In this document: piece after piece, positions 51,953 through 61,259 of the stretch | How the letters are laid out: every line of letters starts with the position of its first letter | Numbering within the stretch: the first letter of the stretch is position 1 | Source: JADLBR01 sp964651705 | GTDB taxonomy: Bacteria; Verrucomicrobiota; Verrucomicrobiia; JADLBR01 | Reading direction: 5' to 3' | Length of the DNA: 64,000 nucleotides | NCBI GenBank assembly: GCA_964651705.1 | Contig: CAZYWZ010000015.1 | Location: forward strand, 1-64,000 | Notes under the pieces: generated by a model | The model's database searches: none | What the model was told of the DNA's origin: nothing | Seen by the model: only the letters and a program-made list of their open reading frames with translations | Program-made: the position numbers and the translations under genes

Positions 51953-52960
51953 TCAGCGCAGCGCCGGACGCCCGTCGCGCCAGACGATCTCGACCCGCGA
52001 CAGGAACCAGGTCTTCCCCCCGTCGCCGTTGCCCTGGAAAAATAACCAGCTCCTCCCATCCCCATCATCGAAGATGGCGGGATGCCCCGACTCCGACGAG
52101 TTCCAGCTGCCCGGCTCCCCGTTGGGCAGCAGCGGGCGCTCCGATAGTCGCCTCCATGTCAGACCGTCGGCGCTCTCGGCCACGCCGATCTGCTGCGGCC
52201 CGTTGTTATAGCCCCCGGCGTAAAACATGAAATAGCGGTCGCCCCGCCGGCACACGGATGGCGCCTCGATGCACGCCTTGCCCCCGGGCTTCTCCCAGTC
52301 CAACTCCGGCTCCAGCACCGGCCCATCGCCCTCCTGACGCCACGCCCCCCGCCCAAAGTCCGACGCCAGCGGCGCCGATGCCGCCGCCACCATCTGCGTG
52401 CTCATCGTCGGATCGCGCGTCGCATACAGCAGGATCAGCCTCGCCCCCACCTCGAAAACCTCCGCGTCGATCGCGCGGCCAGAATTCCACGACCCCGTCG
52501 GACGAAATACCGGGTTCGACCGATCCCGCTCAAACCGGATCCCATCGGCCGAGACCGCGTGGCAGATTGCGTCCTTTGGCCCATTCCCGTACGTCTGGTA
52601 AAAAAGGTGCACCTTCCCACCGATCACCCGCGCCCCCGGCGCGCATAGCCCATTGGCCTCGCACGGCTGCTCCGGCCCCATCTCAGCCACCTTCTCCCAC
52701 CGGACCAGATCCCGGCTCTCCGCTATCCCAATCCCCCAGCCCTTCGGCCCGCCCTCAGGCCTCCGGTCCCCCGAATACGGCGGCAACGAAAAATACATCA
52801 GATGCCGCCCCCCAAACCCCACCACCGACGGATCCTTCGAAAATGGCACCCCCTTCCGCGACGCGTCACCAAAATACATCGCCGGCACCCCCACCGGATC
52901 GCCTGCCCGCCCAGACTCATCTCCCGCGACCGCCCCAACCGTCGCTCCCCACAGGATCAT
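51953..52960 (-). CDS. Exported GH43-like five-bladed beta-propeller glycosidase
   Basis: 335 residues from the ATG at 52960, where GGGGG lies 8 bases upstream; a GTG at 52969 is an alternative. Short hydrophobic leader (ILWGATVGAVAGDE). The mature part shows propeller blades with SKDPSVV (Asp as candidate general base), HLMYFS, DAEVFEV, CIEAPSV (Glu as candidate acid) and HPAIFDD, a pattern of the GH43/GH32/GH130 superfamily. Likely an arabinanase/xylosidase-type or related enzyme, fitting the sugar-degrading content of the left region. It is convergent with msrA and divergent from the PEP-CTERM gene (112-base gap). Confidence 0.72.
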   Translation of the reverse strand: MILWGATVGAVAGDESGRAGDPVGVPAMYFGDASRKGVPFSKDPSVVGFGGRHLMYFSLPPYSGDRRPEGGPKGWGIGIAESRDLVRWEKVAEMGPEQPCEANGLCAPGARVIGGKVHLFYQTYGNGPKDAICHAVSADGIRFERDRSNPVFRPTGSWNSGRAIDAEVFEVGARLILLYATRDPTMSTQMVAAASAPLASDFGRGAWRQEGDGPVLEPELDWEKPGGKACIEAPSVCRRGDRYFMFYAGGYNNGPQQIGVAESADGLTWRRLSERPLLPNGEPGSWNSSESGHPAIFDDGDGRSWLFFQGNGDGGKTWFLSRVEIVWRDGRPALR

Positions 52961-53072
52961 TCGAATCACCCCCGCGCCGAAATTCTTGCCCGTCGCGGAA
53001 CAAAGTGCTTTTCTAATGCTCACTTTAGCGTATCTTATTACACCTCTCCGAAACCGCCGCGAGGACAACACC

Positions 53073-53921
53073 ATGAAAATACTCTCTCTTCCGCTGCTCG
53101 GTTGCTTAGCGATGGTCGGCGCTCAAGTCCATGGCCAAGTGCTTTGGCCGGACAACTGGTCCACCAACAGCGGCCTGAATCCGGGACCCGGCGTATGGCG
53201 ACCCATCACGGTCAGCAACGGCGCGGCGGTCTATGCCGACAGTCTCGACGATGTGAACCCGAACCCCACCGATATCGTCGGGGGCATCGACCACCACGGC
53301 AACGGCCCGTACCCCGCGGGTTTCTATTACTTTGACGAGACCAACCTCATGTTCCGGGTCCGCCTGGAGGGCGATCCGACGGACGACGCCACTAATCCAA
53401 CTTCATTCGGGCAGAACGTTTGGGGGGTCTACTTCAATACCGACAACGATCCGGATGTCGATTTCATCCTTCAGCTCGACAGCTCGAGCGATAACTGGCT
53501 CGAGTTGGGTACGCCGACCAGCGGTGGCCCGACAAATGGTTGGGATGTCTCTGTCCCCGAACCCCACGCGCTGGTCGCCGATCTCACCAACGGGTTTCCA
53601 TCCATCTATTACCGCGTGACCAACGCCACCTGGATCGATGGCTCACATTTTCACACGGGCGCGGCAAGCGATGACTATTTCTTGGACGTCGCGGTCAGTC
53701 GGCTTCAGTTCACGAACTACACCGGCATCGGATTTAACGATGGCTTCGAGGTGGCGCTGGCGACGTCCACCAGCCATATCCTGTACAATGGCAATGTCAT
53801 CAAGGACGGACCTGATTACGCGATCTGGAGCGATGTGATCCCGGTGCCCGAACCGGGGGTTTTCATCCTGACCACTCTTGCCGCCCTGATGACCATCATC
53901 GGGCGCGCGCGCAGGCGGTGA
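53073..53921 (+). CDS. PEP-CTERM sorting-domain exported protein
   Basis: 282 residues from the ATG at 53073, with GAGG 8 bases upstream. A signal peptide (KILSLPLLGCLAMVGAQVHG) is followed by a roughly 230-residue beta-rich region of no family I recognise, rich in Asn, Asp, Thr and Gly (VYFNTDNDPDVDFILQLD). The last 25 residues are the PEP-CTERM signal: VPEPG, a hydrophobic helix (VFILTTLAALMTIIG) and a basic tail RARRR. This directs processing by an exosortase, not in the window, usually in exopolysaccharide-producing bacteria. Codon choice is visibly less GC-biased than its neighbours. A surface or matrix role is likely. Confidence 0.85.
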   Translation: MKILSLPLLGCLAMVGAQVHGQVLWPDNWSTNSGLNPGPGVWRPITVSNGAAVYADSLDDVNPNPTDIVGGIDHHGNGPYPAGFYYFDETNLMFRVRLEGDPTDDATNPTSFGQNVWGVYFNTDNDPDVDFILQLDSSSDNWLELGTPTSGGPTNGWDVSVPEPHALVADLTNGFPSIYYRVTNATWIDGSHFHTGAASDDYFLDVAVSRLQFTNYTGIGFNDGFEVALATSTSHILYNGNVIKDGPDYAIWSDVIPVPEPGVFILTTLAALMTIIGRARRR

Positions 53922-53933
53922 GCCTCGTCCGCC

Positions 53934-54317
53934 TCATCGCCTCCGCGCCACCACCTCGATCTCGACCCTCGCGCCCATCGGCAGCGCCGCCACCCCGATC
54001 GTGCTGCGCGCCGGCTTCCACTCCCCAAAATACTCGGCGTAGACCCCGTTCATCGCGGCGAAATCCCCCATGTCCGGCAGGAAGACCGTCGCCTTCGCCA
54101 CGTCGCGCAGCCCGAGCCCCTCCGCGGCCAAGACGGCGATGATATTCTCCAACACGCGACGGGCCTGCGCCGCCACATCGCCCTCGACCAACTTTCCCGT
54201 CGCCGGATCGATCGGGATCTGTCCAGAGAGGAAAATCAGATCCCCGGCCACGATACCCTGCGAATAGGGACCCACCGCCTTGGGTGCGTTCCCCGCCTCG
54301 ATCACCTCCAGTGCCAT
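53934..54317 (-). CDS. ridA: RidA-family enamine/imine deaminase
   Basis: 127-residue cytoplasmic trimeric enzyme that hydrolyses reactive enamines/imines made by PLP-dependent dehydratases, protecting other PLP enzymes. The start at 54317 has AAAGGAG 6 bases upstream; the frame upstream overlaps malQ and is not used. Family blocks: APKAVGPYSQGIV, FLSGQIPIDPATG and GVAALPMGARVEIEVVA, with the catalytic Arg in KPARSTIG. It lies 23 bases downstream of malQ on the same strand. A second PLP-balance gene, yggS, occurs elsewhere in the window. Confidence 0.96.
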   Translation of the reverse strand: MALEVIEAGNAPKAVGPYSQGIVAGDLIFLSGQIPIDPATGKLVEGDVAAQARRVLENIIAVLAAEGLGLRDVAKATVFLPDMGDFAAMNGVYAEYFGEWKPARSTIGVAALPMGARVEIEVVARRR

Positions 54318-54340
54318 GCTCCGCTCCTTTCGTCCGCGGG

Positions 54341-56065
54341 TCATCCCCGCCCCGTCTCGCGTATCAACCTCGCGAAAACCTCGCCTTTTTGCGCGAATGC
54401 CCCGATCTGCTCGAACTCCTCGACGCGGCACGGCATCCGGTACGTCCAGTTCGCCCCACCGGAGACCCCGGGTACATTGAAGCGCCCGTCCAGACCGAAG
54501 ACGTCAGTCAGCATGAACAACGCCAGCCAGGACCTGCTGTACATCGTCGCCCGCAGTATCCCCTCGTGCAGCGCAGCGTTGAATCCCCGCGGCATCTCCT
54601 GCCCCCCGAGGGCCGCAAACTCCATCAGCGCCTCCATCTCGCGCCGCGCGCGGCGGCCGGCCTCGCCCTCGGGGTCGGCCTTGAGCGCGCGCCACCACTC
54701 GGCCCATGCCGCCGCCAGCGGCGGATGATCGTGCGTCCCGGGCGTCGCCACCGAAAGCGGCGGATAGCTGTCCGGATGGTGATACCCACCGCCCGGATGC
54801 CGCAGGAACATCGGGATCGAAAAACCCGGCATCCCCAACTCCGCCAGCGCGCCCGGCACGTACTCCGGCACCACCCCCAGGTCTTCCGCGACGACAACCG
54901 AGTCCCCCGCGGCATCGGCCAGCACCCGCAGCAGCGCCACCCCTTCCCGCCGGTTCGCCTCCTTGTGCCCCGGCGTATCATCCGGGCGTGGCCTGAATCC
55001 GGGCAGCCTCCCCCCCGCCAGCGCCGCCGCCTCCGCCTCCCCAAGGCCCAGAAATTCCCCGTTGCGCTCCGGCACCCATGGAAACGCATAGACCCGGAAA
55101 AACCCCAGCACGTGATCGACCCGGAAGATGTGAAACACCCGGCAGGTGTTCTGCACCCGAAGCCGCCACCAGTCGAAATCCCGCTCCCCCAACGCCGCCC
55201 AATCGTAAAGGGGTATGCCCCAGTTCTGACCCCACTCCGCCGTGAATCGATCCGCCGCAAACGTCTTCTCCGGCGGCGCCCCGCCGCTCCACTCCAGATC
55301 GAAGACCTCCCGGTTCCCCCAGACATCGGCGCTGCACCGGCTCACCCCAAACGGGATGTCGCCCATCAGCCGGACGCCCTCCCGATCCGCGTGCGCCCTC
55401 ACCCCCTCCCACTGCCCATACGCCAACCACTGGATATAACAAAAGCGCTCCCGGCGCCGCAGCAGCTCCCCGCGCCGTGCCTCCCCCAGAGAACCCAGCC
55501 ACCCCTCCGCGGATGCCGGATCCCGGTGCTCCGCGGGCCAGCCCATCCACGCCGGATTGCCCCCATTCTCCTCCACCAGCAGCCGGAACAGGCTGTACCG
55601 CGGTAGCCACTCCCCGTGCGCCTCGCAAAACCTCCGATACTCCCCCGCCCGATCCGTCCCCCGCGCCAGCTCCCGCGACTCGAATCGCTCAAATGCCCGC
55701 CACAGCAGCCGATCCTTCAACGCCCTCACCCCCGAGTAATCCACCGGCCCAGAACGCAGCGCGCCCACCTGCTCGGCCCCCGCCTCCGCCGCGAAATCCG
55801 CCTCCCCCAGATCCGCCACGTGCCCGGGATCGAGCGTCAGCGTCGTCGGCTCGATCGCCATCGCGCTGATCGCGTTGTACGGGCTGTTGTCCGCGCTCGT
55901 TTCGTTGATCGGCAGCAACTGCAATACCCGCCCGCCGCGCCGCGCGCACCACCCCACCATCTCCCGCACCGCCGCCGTGTCCCCAATCCCCAGATCCCCA
56001 GCCCGCCGCAACGCAAAACTCGGCACCAGCACCCCGGCCATTCGACCTCTAATATCCACGCCCAT
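54341..56065 (-). CDS. malQ: 4-alpha-glucanotransferase (amylomaltase, GH77)
   Basis: Disproportionates alpha-1,4-glucans in maltodextrin or glycogen metabolism, cytoplasmic. 574 residues from the ATG at 56065; the ATG at 56041 has GAGG 4 bases upstream and is a good alternative. The N-terminal GVLVPSFAL...GIGD block is typical. The nucleophile is Asp in FRVDHVLGF, the acid/base Glu in VVAEDLGVV, and the transition-state Asp in PGTHDH. FGVSRCSADVWGNREVFDL matches the 250s-loop region. It precedes ridA by 23 bases. Confidence 0.95.
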   Translation of the reverse strand: MGVDIRGRMAGVLVPSFALRRAGDLGIGDTAAVREMVGWCARRGGRVLQLLPINETSADNSPYNAISAMAIEPTTLTLDPGHVADLGEADFAAEAGAEQVGALRSGPVDYSGVRALKDRLLWRAFERFESRELARGTDRAGEYRRFCEAHGEWLPRYSLFRLLVEENGGNPAWMGWPAEHRDPASAEGWLGSLGEARRGELLRRRERFCYIQWLAYGQWEGVRAHADREGVRLMGDIPFGVSRCSADVWGNREVFDLEWSGGAPPEKTFAADRFTAEWGQNWGIPLYDWAALGERDFDWWRLRVQNTCRVFHIFRVDHVLGFFRVYAFPWVPERNGEFLGLGEAEAAALAGGRLPGFRPRPDDTPGHKEANRREGVALLRVLADAAGDSVVVAEDLGVVPEYVPGALAELGMPGFSIPMFLRHPGGGYHHPDSYPPLSVATPGTHDHPPLAAAWAEWWRALKADPEGEAGRRARREMEALMEFAALGGQEMPRGFNAALHEGILRATMYSRSWLALFMLTDVFGLDGRFNVPGVSGGANWTYRMPCRVEEFEQIGAFAQKGEVFARLIRETGRG

Positions 56066-56192
56066 CGCGAACCAAAATGCCCATCAAAGCCAAAAAGACA
56101 ATCCGCCGATTTTGAATCCGCTCCGGAGGCCGTATTCCATTACGCGGTTTGAGTTGCGGGCGCCCCGCAAAACCCCATAATTCCCACTCGCT

Positions 56193-57776
56193 ATGAAACC
56201 GGCGATAGAGGTCTACGACACGACCCTGCGCGATGGCACGCAGGGCCAGGGGATCAGCCTGTCGATGAACGACAAGCTCCTGATCGCCGACCGCCTCGAC
56301 GCCTTCGGGATCCCCCTCATCGAGGGCGGATGGCCAGGCTCCAACCCTAAAGACATCGAGTTCTTCCAGGCCGCCAAACACCACCCGTGGCGCCAGGCGC
56401 AGCTCGCCGCCTTCGGCAGCACCCGCCGCGTCGGCGTCCGCGCCGAGGACGACGACCAGGTCCGCCTCCTCATCGACGCCGCAACCCCGGTGGTCACCAT
56501 CTTTGGAAAGACGTGGACCCTCCACATCGAGGAGGTCCTCCGCACCACCCGCGAGGAGAACCTCGCCATGATCGCCGATACCGTCCGCCACCTCGTCGCC
56601 AGCGGCCGCCGCGTGATCTACGATGCCGAGCACTTCTTCGATGGCTGCAAGGCCGATCCCGCCTACGCCCTGGATTCCGCCGCCGCCGCCGCCGAGGCCG
56701 GTGCTTCCACCGTCGTGCTCTGCGACACCAACGGCGGCACCCTCCCCGCCGATATCGCCCGGATGACCGCCCAGGTCCGCTCCCGCGTCCAATGCGCCGT
56801 AGGTATCCACACCCACGACGATTGTGGCCTCGCCGTCGCCAACGCCGTCGCCGCCATCGGGGCCGGCGCCACCCACGTCCAGGGCACCATGAACGGCTAC
56901 GGCGAGCGCACCGGCAACTGCAACCTCACCAGCCTCATCCCCATCCTCCAGCTCAAGTTGGGCCTCGCCGTCGCCGCCGACGCGGAACTCGCCCGCCTGC
57001 GCGAGCTCTCCCTGTTCGTCGACGACGTCACCAACCAGAACAGCAACCCCAGGGCCCCCTTCGTCGGCGCCTATTCCTTCGCCCATAAGGGCGGCATGCA
57101 CGTCAACGCCGTCCACAAGGTCGCCGCCAGCTACGAGCACATCCGCCCCGAGCTGGTCGGCAATCGCCAGCACATCCTCGTCGGCGAGCTCTCCGGCCGC
57201 ACCAACGTCTTCATGAAGGCCCGCGACCTCGGCATCACCCTCGATGAGAAGGCCGCCGAGACCCGCGAGGTCCTCGATGCCATCAAGGGCCTCGAGGCCG
57301 CCGGCTACGAATTCGAGAGCGCCGACGCCTCCTTCGAACTCCTCGTCCGCAAGGCCCTCCAGCACCACAGGCCCTTCTTTGAAACGCTCGAGTACCGCGT
57401 CTCCGTGCGCCACAGCGTCGAGCCCCGGTACGAGATCTCCGAGGCCACCGTCAAGCTTCGCGTCGGCGACACCGAATCCTACACCGTCGCCGACGGCGAC
57501 GGCCCCGTCAACGCCCTCGATCAGGCACTCCGCAAGGCCCTGAGGGGATTCTACCCCAGCCTCACCGAGGTCCGCCTCACCGACTACAAGGTCCGCATCA
57601 TCGACTCCACCCGCGGCACCGAGGCCAAGACCCGCGTCCTCATCAGCTCCACCGACGGCAAGAACGCCTGGAACACCGTTGGGGTATCCGACAACATCCT
57701 CGACGCCTCATGGCTCGCGCTCGCCGAAAGCATCGAGTTCTTCCTCCTCCGCCGCGAGATGGCCGCCAGCCCCTGA
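56193..57776 (+). CDS. cimA: (R)-citramalate synthase
   Basis: Condenses pyruvate and acetyl-CoA to citramalate, the threonine-independent route to isoleucine. 527 residues, the CimA length. The DRE-TIM barrel opens with YDTTLRDGTQGQG; catalytic Arg and Asp are in LRDG, and metal ligands His in GIHTHDDCG and Asn in GNCNLTSL. FAHKGGMHVNAVHK marks the linker. The C-terminal regulatory LeuA dimer domain (about 410-525, YTVADGDGPVNALDQALRKAL) would bind isoleucine for feedback. Distinguished from 2-isopropylmalate synthase by the GWPGSNPKD block. The gap upstream is about 130 bases from divergent malQ. Confidence 0.94.
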   Translation: MKPAIEVYDTTLRDGTQGQGISLSMNDKLLIADRLDAFGIPLIEGGWPGSNPKDIEFFQAAKHHPWRQAQLAAFGSTRRVGVRAEDDDQVRLLIDAATPVVTIFGKTWTLHIEEVLRTTREENLAMIADTVRHLVASGRRVIYDAEHFFDGCKADPAYALDSAAAAAEAGASTVVLCDTNGGTLPADIARMTAQVRSRVQCAVGIHTHDDCGLAVANAVAAIGAGATHVQGTMNGYGERTGNCNLTSLIPILQLKLGLAVAADAELARLRELSLFVDDVTNQNSNPRAPFVGAYSFAHKGGMHVNAVHKVAASYEHIRPELVGNRQHILVGELSGRTNVFMKARDLGITLDEKAAETREVLDAIKGLEAAGYEFESADASFELLVRKALQHHRPFFETLEYRVSVRHSVEPRYEISEATVKLRVGDTESYTVADGDGPVNALDQALRKALRGFYPSLTEVRLTDYKVRIIDSTRGTEAKTRVLISSTDGKNAWNTVGVSDNILDASWLALAESIEFFLLRREMAASP

Positions 57777-57844
57777 CCTGAAACCCCACGCTGGTTGGGG
57801 TTGCGCGCCTGCTCTCAAGGGCAGCGCAGGAGGCGGCCCTACTT

Positions 57845-58119
57845 TGGACTGCGGCGTGGCAGCGCCGCTTTGGATTACCCCAAACGGCCCGGTGCGCCCC
57901 CGCCGCCAGACTCTCTCCAACCCGGATTGTTCACGCGCAGCGTGAACGATCCGCACAGCGTGCCGACACGAAGTGTCAGGGTTAGCCCCGACAACCCCGT
58001 CACCATGCATCGGGCTTGTCGCCCCTTCGGGCGGATCGATCACAACAAAGCTCGTCATCGATCCGGGCCAACAGGGCCCGACGCACCGATCCAAAGCGGC
58101 GCTGCCACGCCGCAGTCCA
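57845..58119. repeat. 275-base element with perfect 31-base inverted ends
   Basis: 57845-57875 and 58089-58119 are exact reverse complements over 31 bases; each end is itself a GCGGCG/CGCCGC palindrome. Inside are a GTTCACGC/GCGTGAAC hairpin near 57928, a GACAC/GTGTC hairpin near 57962 and a GGGCC/GGCCC region. It sits in the 449-base gap (57777-58225) between cimA and khpB, which holds no credible gene. No target-site duplication was identified. Confidence 0.85.
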
Positions 58120-58225
58120 CATCGGCCCTCCAATGGATCCAAGGTTTCCACAGGAATCGTAGAAAACCCTTGGACGAGTCCCCGCCCCGTTTGACATCGC
58201 GCCGAGGTTTGACAGAATTCTCTCT

Positions 58226-58726
58226 ATGGATTCCCCCCGGCACATCCTCGAGATGATCCTGGGAACCCTGGGATTCGTCTTCGAGGTCCAGGAGGAACAG
58301 GCCCACGACGGCCTGGTGCTTCAGGTGCGCACCCGCGACCCGGGCCGCCTCATCGGGCGGGAGGGCCACACCCTCGACGACCTCCAGTTCCTCGTGAACC
58401 GCCTCTCCCACTCCGGCGAGGATGTCGCCCAGCGCGTCGTCATCGACGTCGAGGGTTATCGAGCCAACCAGCGCCGCGAACTCATCTCGCGCCTCGGCCG
58501 CCTCGCGCAGCGCGTCCGCCAAACCGGCGAGCCCGTGCGCCTCGAGCCCATGAACAGCTTCGACCGCAGGATCGTCCACAACGCATTTCAGGGCGATCCC
58601 GAGGTCGAGGCCGTCAGCCCCCCCGGCGCATCCCGCCTCAAGCGAATGATGATCCAGCGCCGCCACCAACCCGTCGCGCCCGGCGAGGGCGTCAGCGCCA
58701 CTCGTGCTTCGGATAGCGCCGCCTGA
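58226..58726 (+). CDS. khpB: KhpB/Jag-type KH-R3H RNA-binding protein
   Basis: 166-residue RNA-binding protein with a KH domain (about 40-75, GRLIGREGHTLDDLQFLVNR containing the GxxG loop) and an R3H domain (about 85-135, with Arg-His in RRIVHNAF). It lacks the N-terminal Jag domain found in longer homologues. KhpB acts with KhpA as a global RNA chaperone in Gram-positives and is often next to yidC/rnpA; here it is not. Its last 35 bases overlap the 3' end of hrpB on the other strand. Confidence 0.9.
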   Translation: MDSPRHILEMILGTLGFVFEVQEEQAHDGLVLQVRTRDPGRLIGREGHTLDDLQFLVNRLSHSGEDVAQRVVIDVEGYRANQRRELISRLGRLAQRVRQTGEPVRLEPMNSFDRRIVHNAFQGDPEVEAVSPPGASRLKRMMIQRRHQPVAPGEGVSATRASDSAA

Positions 58727-61232
58727 GCTCCTGCCGAATCTTGGGATACGTCTCCCGCCAAAACCCCGGGAGATCCCGCGTCGCTTGAACCGGCCGGAAA
58801 TTCGGCGCCAGGATCTCCACGACCGGCAACACCCGCCCATCGCCGAGGGCCGGCGGACGCTTCAGCCCATAAAGATCCTGTATCCGCGCCGATAGCACGG
58901 GTTCCCCGGCCGCGCCATAGCGGATCTTGCCTCGCCGGCCCGAGGGCAGTTCCACGCGCTCGGGGGCGAACCGTTCCACTGCCCCCAGTTGCGCCCCGTT
59001 GAGCCATCCCCGCACCACCGGCCACACGGCGCGATCCTTGACCTCCTTGTGCGATCGGGCCCCATAGCAGATCTGTTCGATCATCGCCCTCCTGTCGCCG
59101 TCCCCGATCCGCGCTATGCCCAACTCCGGCATGCACCCAGAAAGAAAATTCACCCGGCAGATCCATTGCTCCACCGAGTCGTCCCACTCTTTTAGCGCGC
59201 ATCGGCCCGCCACCACATCCTCCGCCAAAATCCGCGCCGCCTCCCCCTCCGGCGCCGGTATTTCCGGCCCCCGCCATAGGATCAGGTCCCGGAACAGCCG
59301 CGCCCTCCGCGCCACCACGCGCCGCTGCCCTGCGTCGAATACCACCTCCGTCCGCTCCGTCAGATCCCCGGGAAAGATCTCCGCCAGCGACTCCTCCGAG
59401 ACCGCCGTCGCCAGGCCCAGCCGCACATCGATGTTCCCGGCACCGCCCTCGATCTCCCGGATCTCCGCCGCCACCAGCAGGCGACTCTTGCGCACGACGC
59501 TGTCGCGATCCAGCGTGCCCCGGCGGCCGTGCACCACATCGCAACGGAGCGTCCCCTCGTCGCGCCGCACCGCCAGATGATCCGAGAATCCAGCCAGCAG
59601 GCACATCTCGAGCGCCCGGGGTGATGCCTCCCCGGCATCCTCGCCGAGACCCTCGCGCCGCGCGATCGCCATGAACTGCTCTAGCGCCGCACCCATGTCC
59701 CGCGCCGCGCCCGCGTGCACCCCGATGCGCGCGCACGCATCGACGGAATACCCCGCCGCCCTCGCCCGCTCCCACGACCGGATCTGCGCCAGCAGGTCCG
59801 AGGTCTCCTCATCGCCCACCGCCTCCCACCGGCGCGCCTCCGCCTCGACCCCCGCCTTCCGCACCCAGATCGGTCGCCCCGCGGTGATCGCAGCCACCAG
59901 CGCCGCGGTCCTCAGGCACCCGTGCTCCGCCCCGGCGATCAACATCCTCGCGTGCCGCGGATGAACCGGAAAGGCCAGCATCCGCCGACCCAATTCCGTC
60001 ACCTCGCGCGTGTCGGCGTCCAGCGCCCCCAGATCCGCCAGCAGCATCTCCGCCCGCACGATCGAAGATTCCGGCGGCGACTCGAACCACCGGAACCGCC
60101 GCGCATCGCTCACCCCCGCCGCCGCAAGCGCCAGCACGGTCTCCGCCAGATCCAGCCGACACACCTCCGGGACCTCGAACGCCGCCCGTTGCCCCTGCTC
60201 CGCCTCCGTCCACAGCCTCAGGCAACACCCCGGCGCCGTCCGCCCCGCCCGGCCAGCCCGCTGCTCCGCCGACGCACGGCTGATCTTCTCCACCAGCAGC
60301 GTATCGATGCCCCGGTGCGGATCGTACCGCGGCACCCGCGCCAACCCGGAATCCACCACCAGATCGATGCCCGCGATCGTCAGCGAGGTCTCCGCCACGT
60401 TCGTCGAAACCACGATCCGGGCGCCGCCCCCGGGCGACACCGCCGCCTGCTGCCGCGCCAGCGGTAACTCCCCGTGCAGCGGCAACAGCTCGAACTGCTT
60501 CCCTAGACCCTCCCGCTCCAGCGCGCGCAGGCAACGCCCGATCTCCCAGGACCCCGGCATGAACACCAGCGCCCCACCCGTCCAGCCCCGCCGCGCCACG
60601 CCGCCCAATTCCCTCGCCGCCACCTCCCACGGCGCATCGCCCGCCGGACGCGACAGGTAGCGCACCTCCACCGGATGCGCCCTCCCCTCCGCCTCGATCA
60701 CCTCGCACGGGGACAGGAATCCCGCCAGTCGACTCGTGTCCAGCGTCGCCGACATCACCACCAGCTTCAGGTCGGGACGCAGCGTCTCCTGCAGATCCAT
60801 CACCCGACCCAGCGCCACGTCCGTGTGCAGATGACGCTCGTGAAACTCGTCCAGCACCACCGCCCCGATCCCCTCCAGCCCGGGATCCCGCGACATCCGC
60901 CGCATCAAGATCCCCTCCGTCACGTACAGGATCTGCGTCGCCAGAGACGACACATCCTCAAAACGGATCTGATATCCCACCTCGCCCCCCGCCCGGCAAC
61001 CGCGCTCCCCCGCCACCCGCAACGCCAGCAACCGCGCCGCCAGCCGCCGAGGCTGCAATACCACCACCCGCCCCGCCACCACACCGGAATCCACCAGGAT
61101 CTGCGGCAGCAGCGTCGACTTACCCGACCCCGTCGGCGCCGTCAGCACCAGCCGCGCCCCGCCCCTCAGCGCGCCCGCGATCCGCCCCGCCAGCGCCCCG
61201 ACCGGAAGATCCGCCGTCTCATGCGATCGCAT
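58692..61232 (-). CDS. hrpB: ATP-dependent helicase HrpB
   Basis: 846-residue DEAH/RHA-type RNA helicase. Walker A APTGSGKST near residue 32, motif II DEFH (VVLDEFHERH) as is usual for HrpB, motif III SAT, then STNVAETSLTIAGI and QRAGRAGR (motif VI). The helicase-associated domains and the HrpB C-terminal domain (LPSGRRGKIRY, FGLKRPPAL-like YGLKRPPAL, VEILAPNFRPVQ) complete it. It is the last gene of the smc-sigma-hrpB run, 27 bases after the sigma-factor gene. Its role in bacteria is not well defined. Confidence 0.95.
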   Translation of the reverse strand: MRSHETADLPVGALAGRIAGALRGGARLVLTAPTGSGKSTLLPQILVDSGVVAGRVVVLQPRRLAARLLALRVAGERGCRAGGEVGYQIRFEDVSSLATQILYVTEGILMRRMSRDPGLEGIGAVVLDEFHERHLHTDVALGRVMDLQETLRPDLKLVVMSATLDTSRLAGFLSPCEVIEAEGRAHPVEVRYLSRPAGDAPWEVAARELGGVARRGWTGGALVFMPGSWEIGRCLRALEREGLGKQFELLPLHGELPLARQQAAVSPGGGARIVVSTNVAETSLTIAGIDLVVDSGLARVPRYDPHRGIDTLLVEKISRASAEQRAGRAGRTAPGCCLRLWTEAEQGQRAAFEVPEVCRLDLAETVLALAAAGVSDARRFRWFESPPESSIVRAEMLLADLGALDADTREVTELGRRMLAFPVHPRHARMLIAGAEHGCLRTAALVAAITAGRPIWVRKAGVEAEARRWEAVGDEETSDLLAQIRSWERARAAGYSVDACARIGVHAGAARDMGAALEQFMAIARREGLGEDAGEASPRALEMCLLAGFSDHLAVRRDEGTLRCDVVHGRRGTLDRDSVVRKSRLLVAAEIREIEGGAGNIDVRLGLATAVSEESLAEIFPGDLTERTEVVFDAGQRRVVARRARLFRDLILWRGPEIPAPEGEAARILAEDVVAGRCALKEWDDSVEQWICRVNFLSGCMPELGIARIGDGDRRAMIEQICYGARSHKEVKDRAVWPVVRGWLNGAQLGAVERFAPERVELPSGRRGKIRYGAAGEPVLSARIQDLYGLKRPPALGDGRVLPVVEILAPNFRPVQATRDLPGFWRETYPKIRQELRRRYPKHEWR

Positions 61233-61259
61233 CGTGCCGCGTGACCGCCCCCCGCCACC

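Noticed and set aside
57777..58225. Small genes in the cimA-khpB gap
   Set aside because: All short frames there read through the inverted-repeat element, and the protein-like strings are translations of that repeat.
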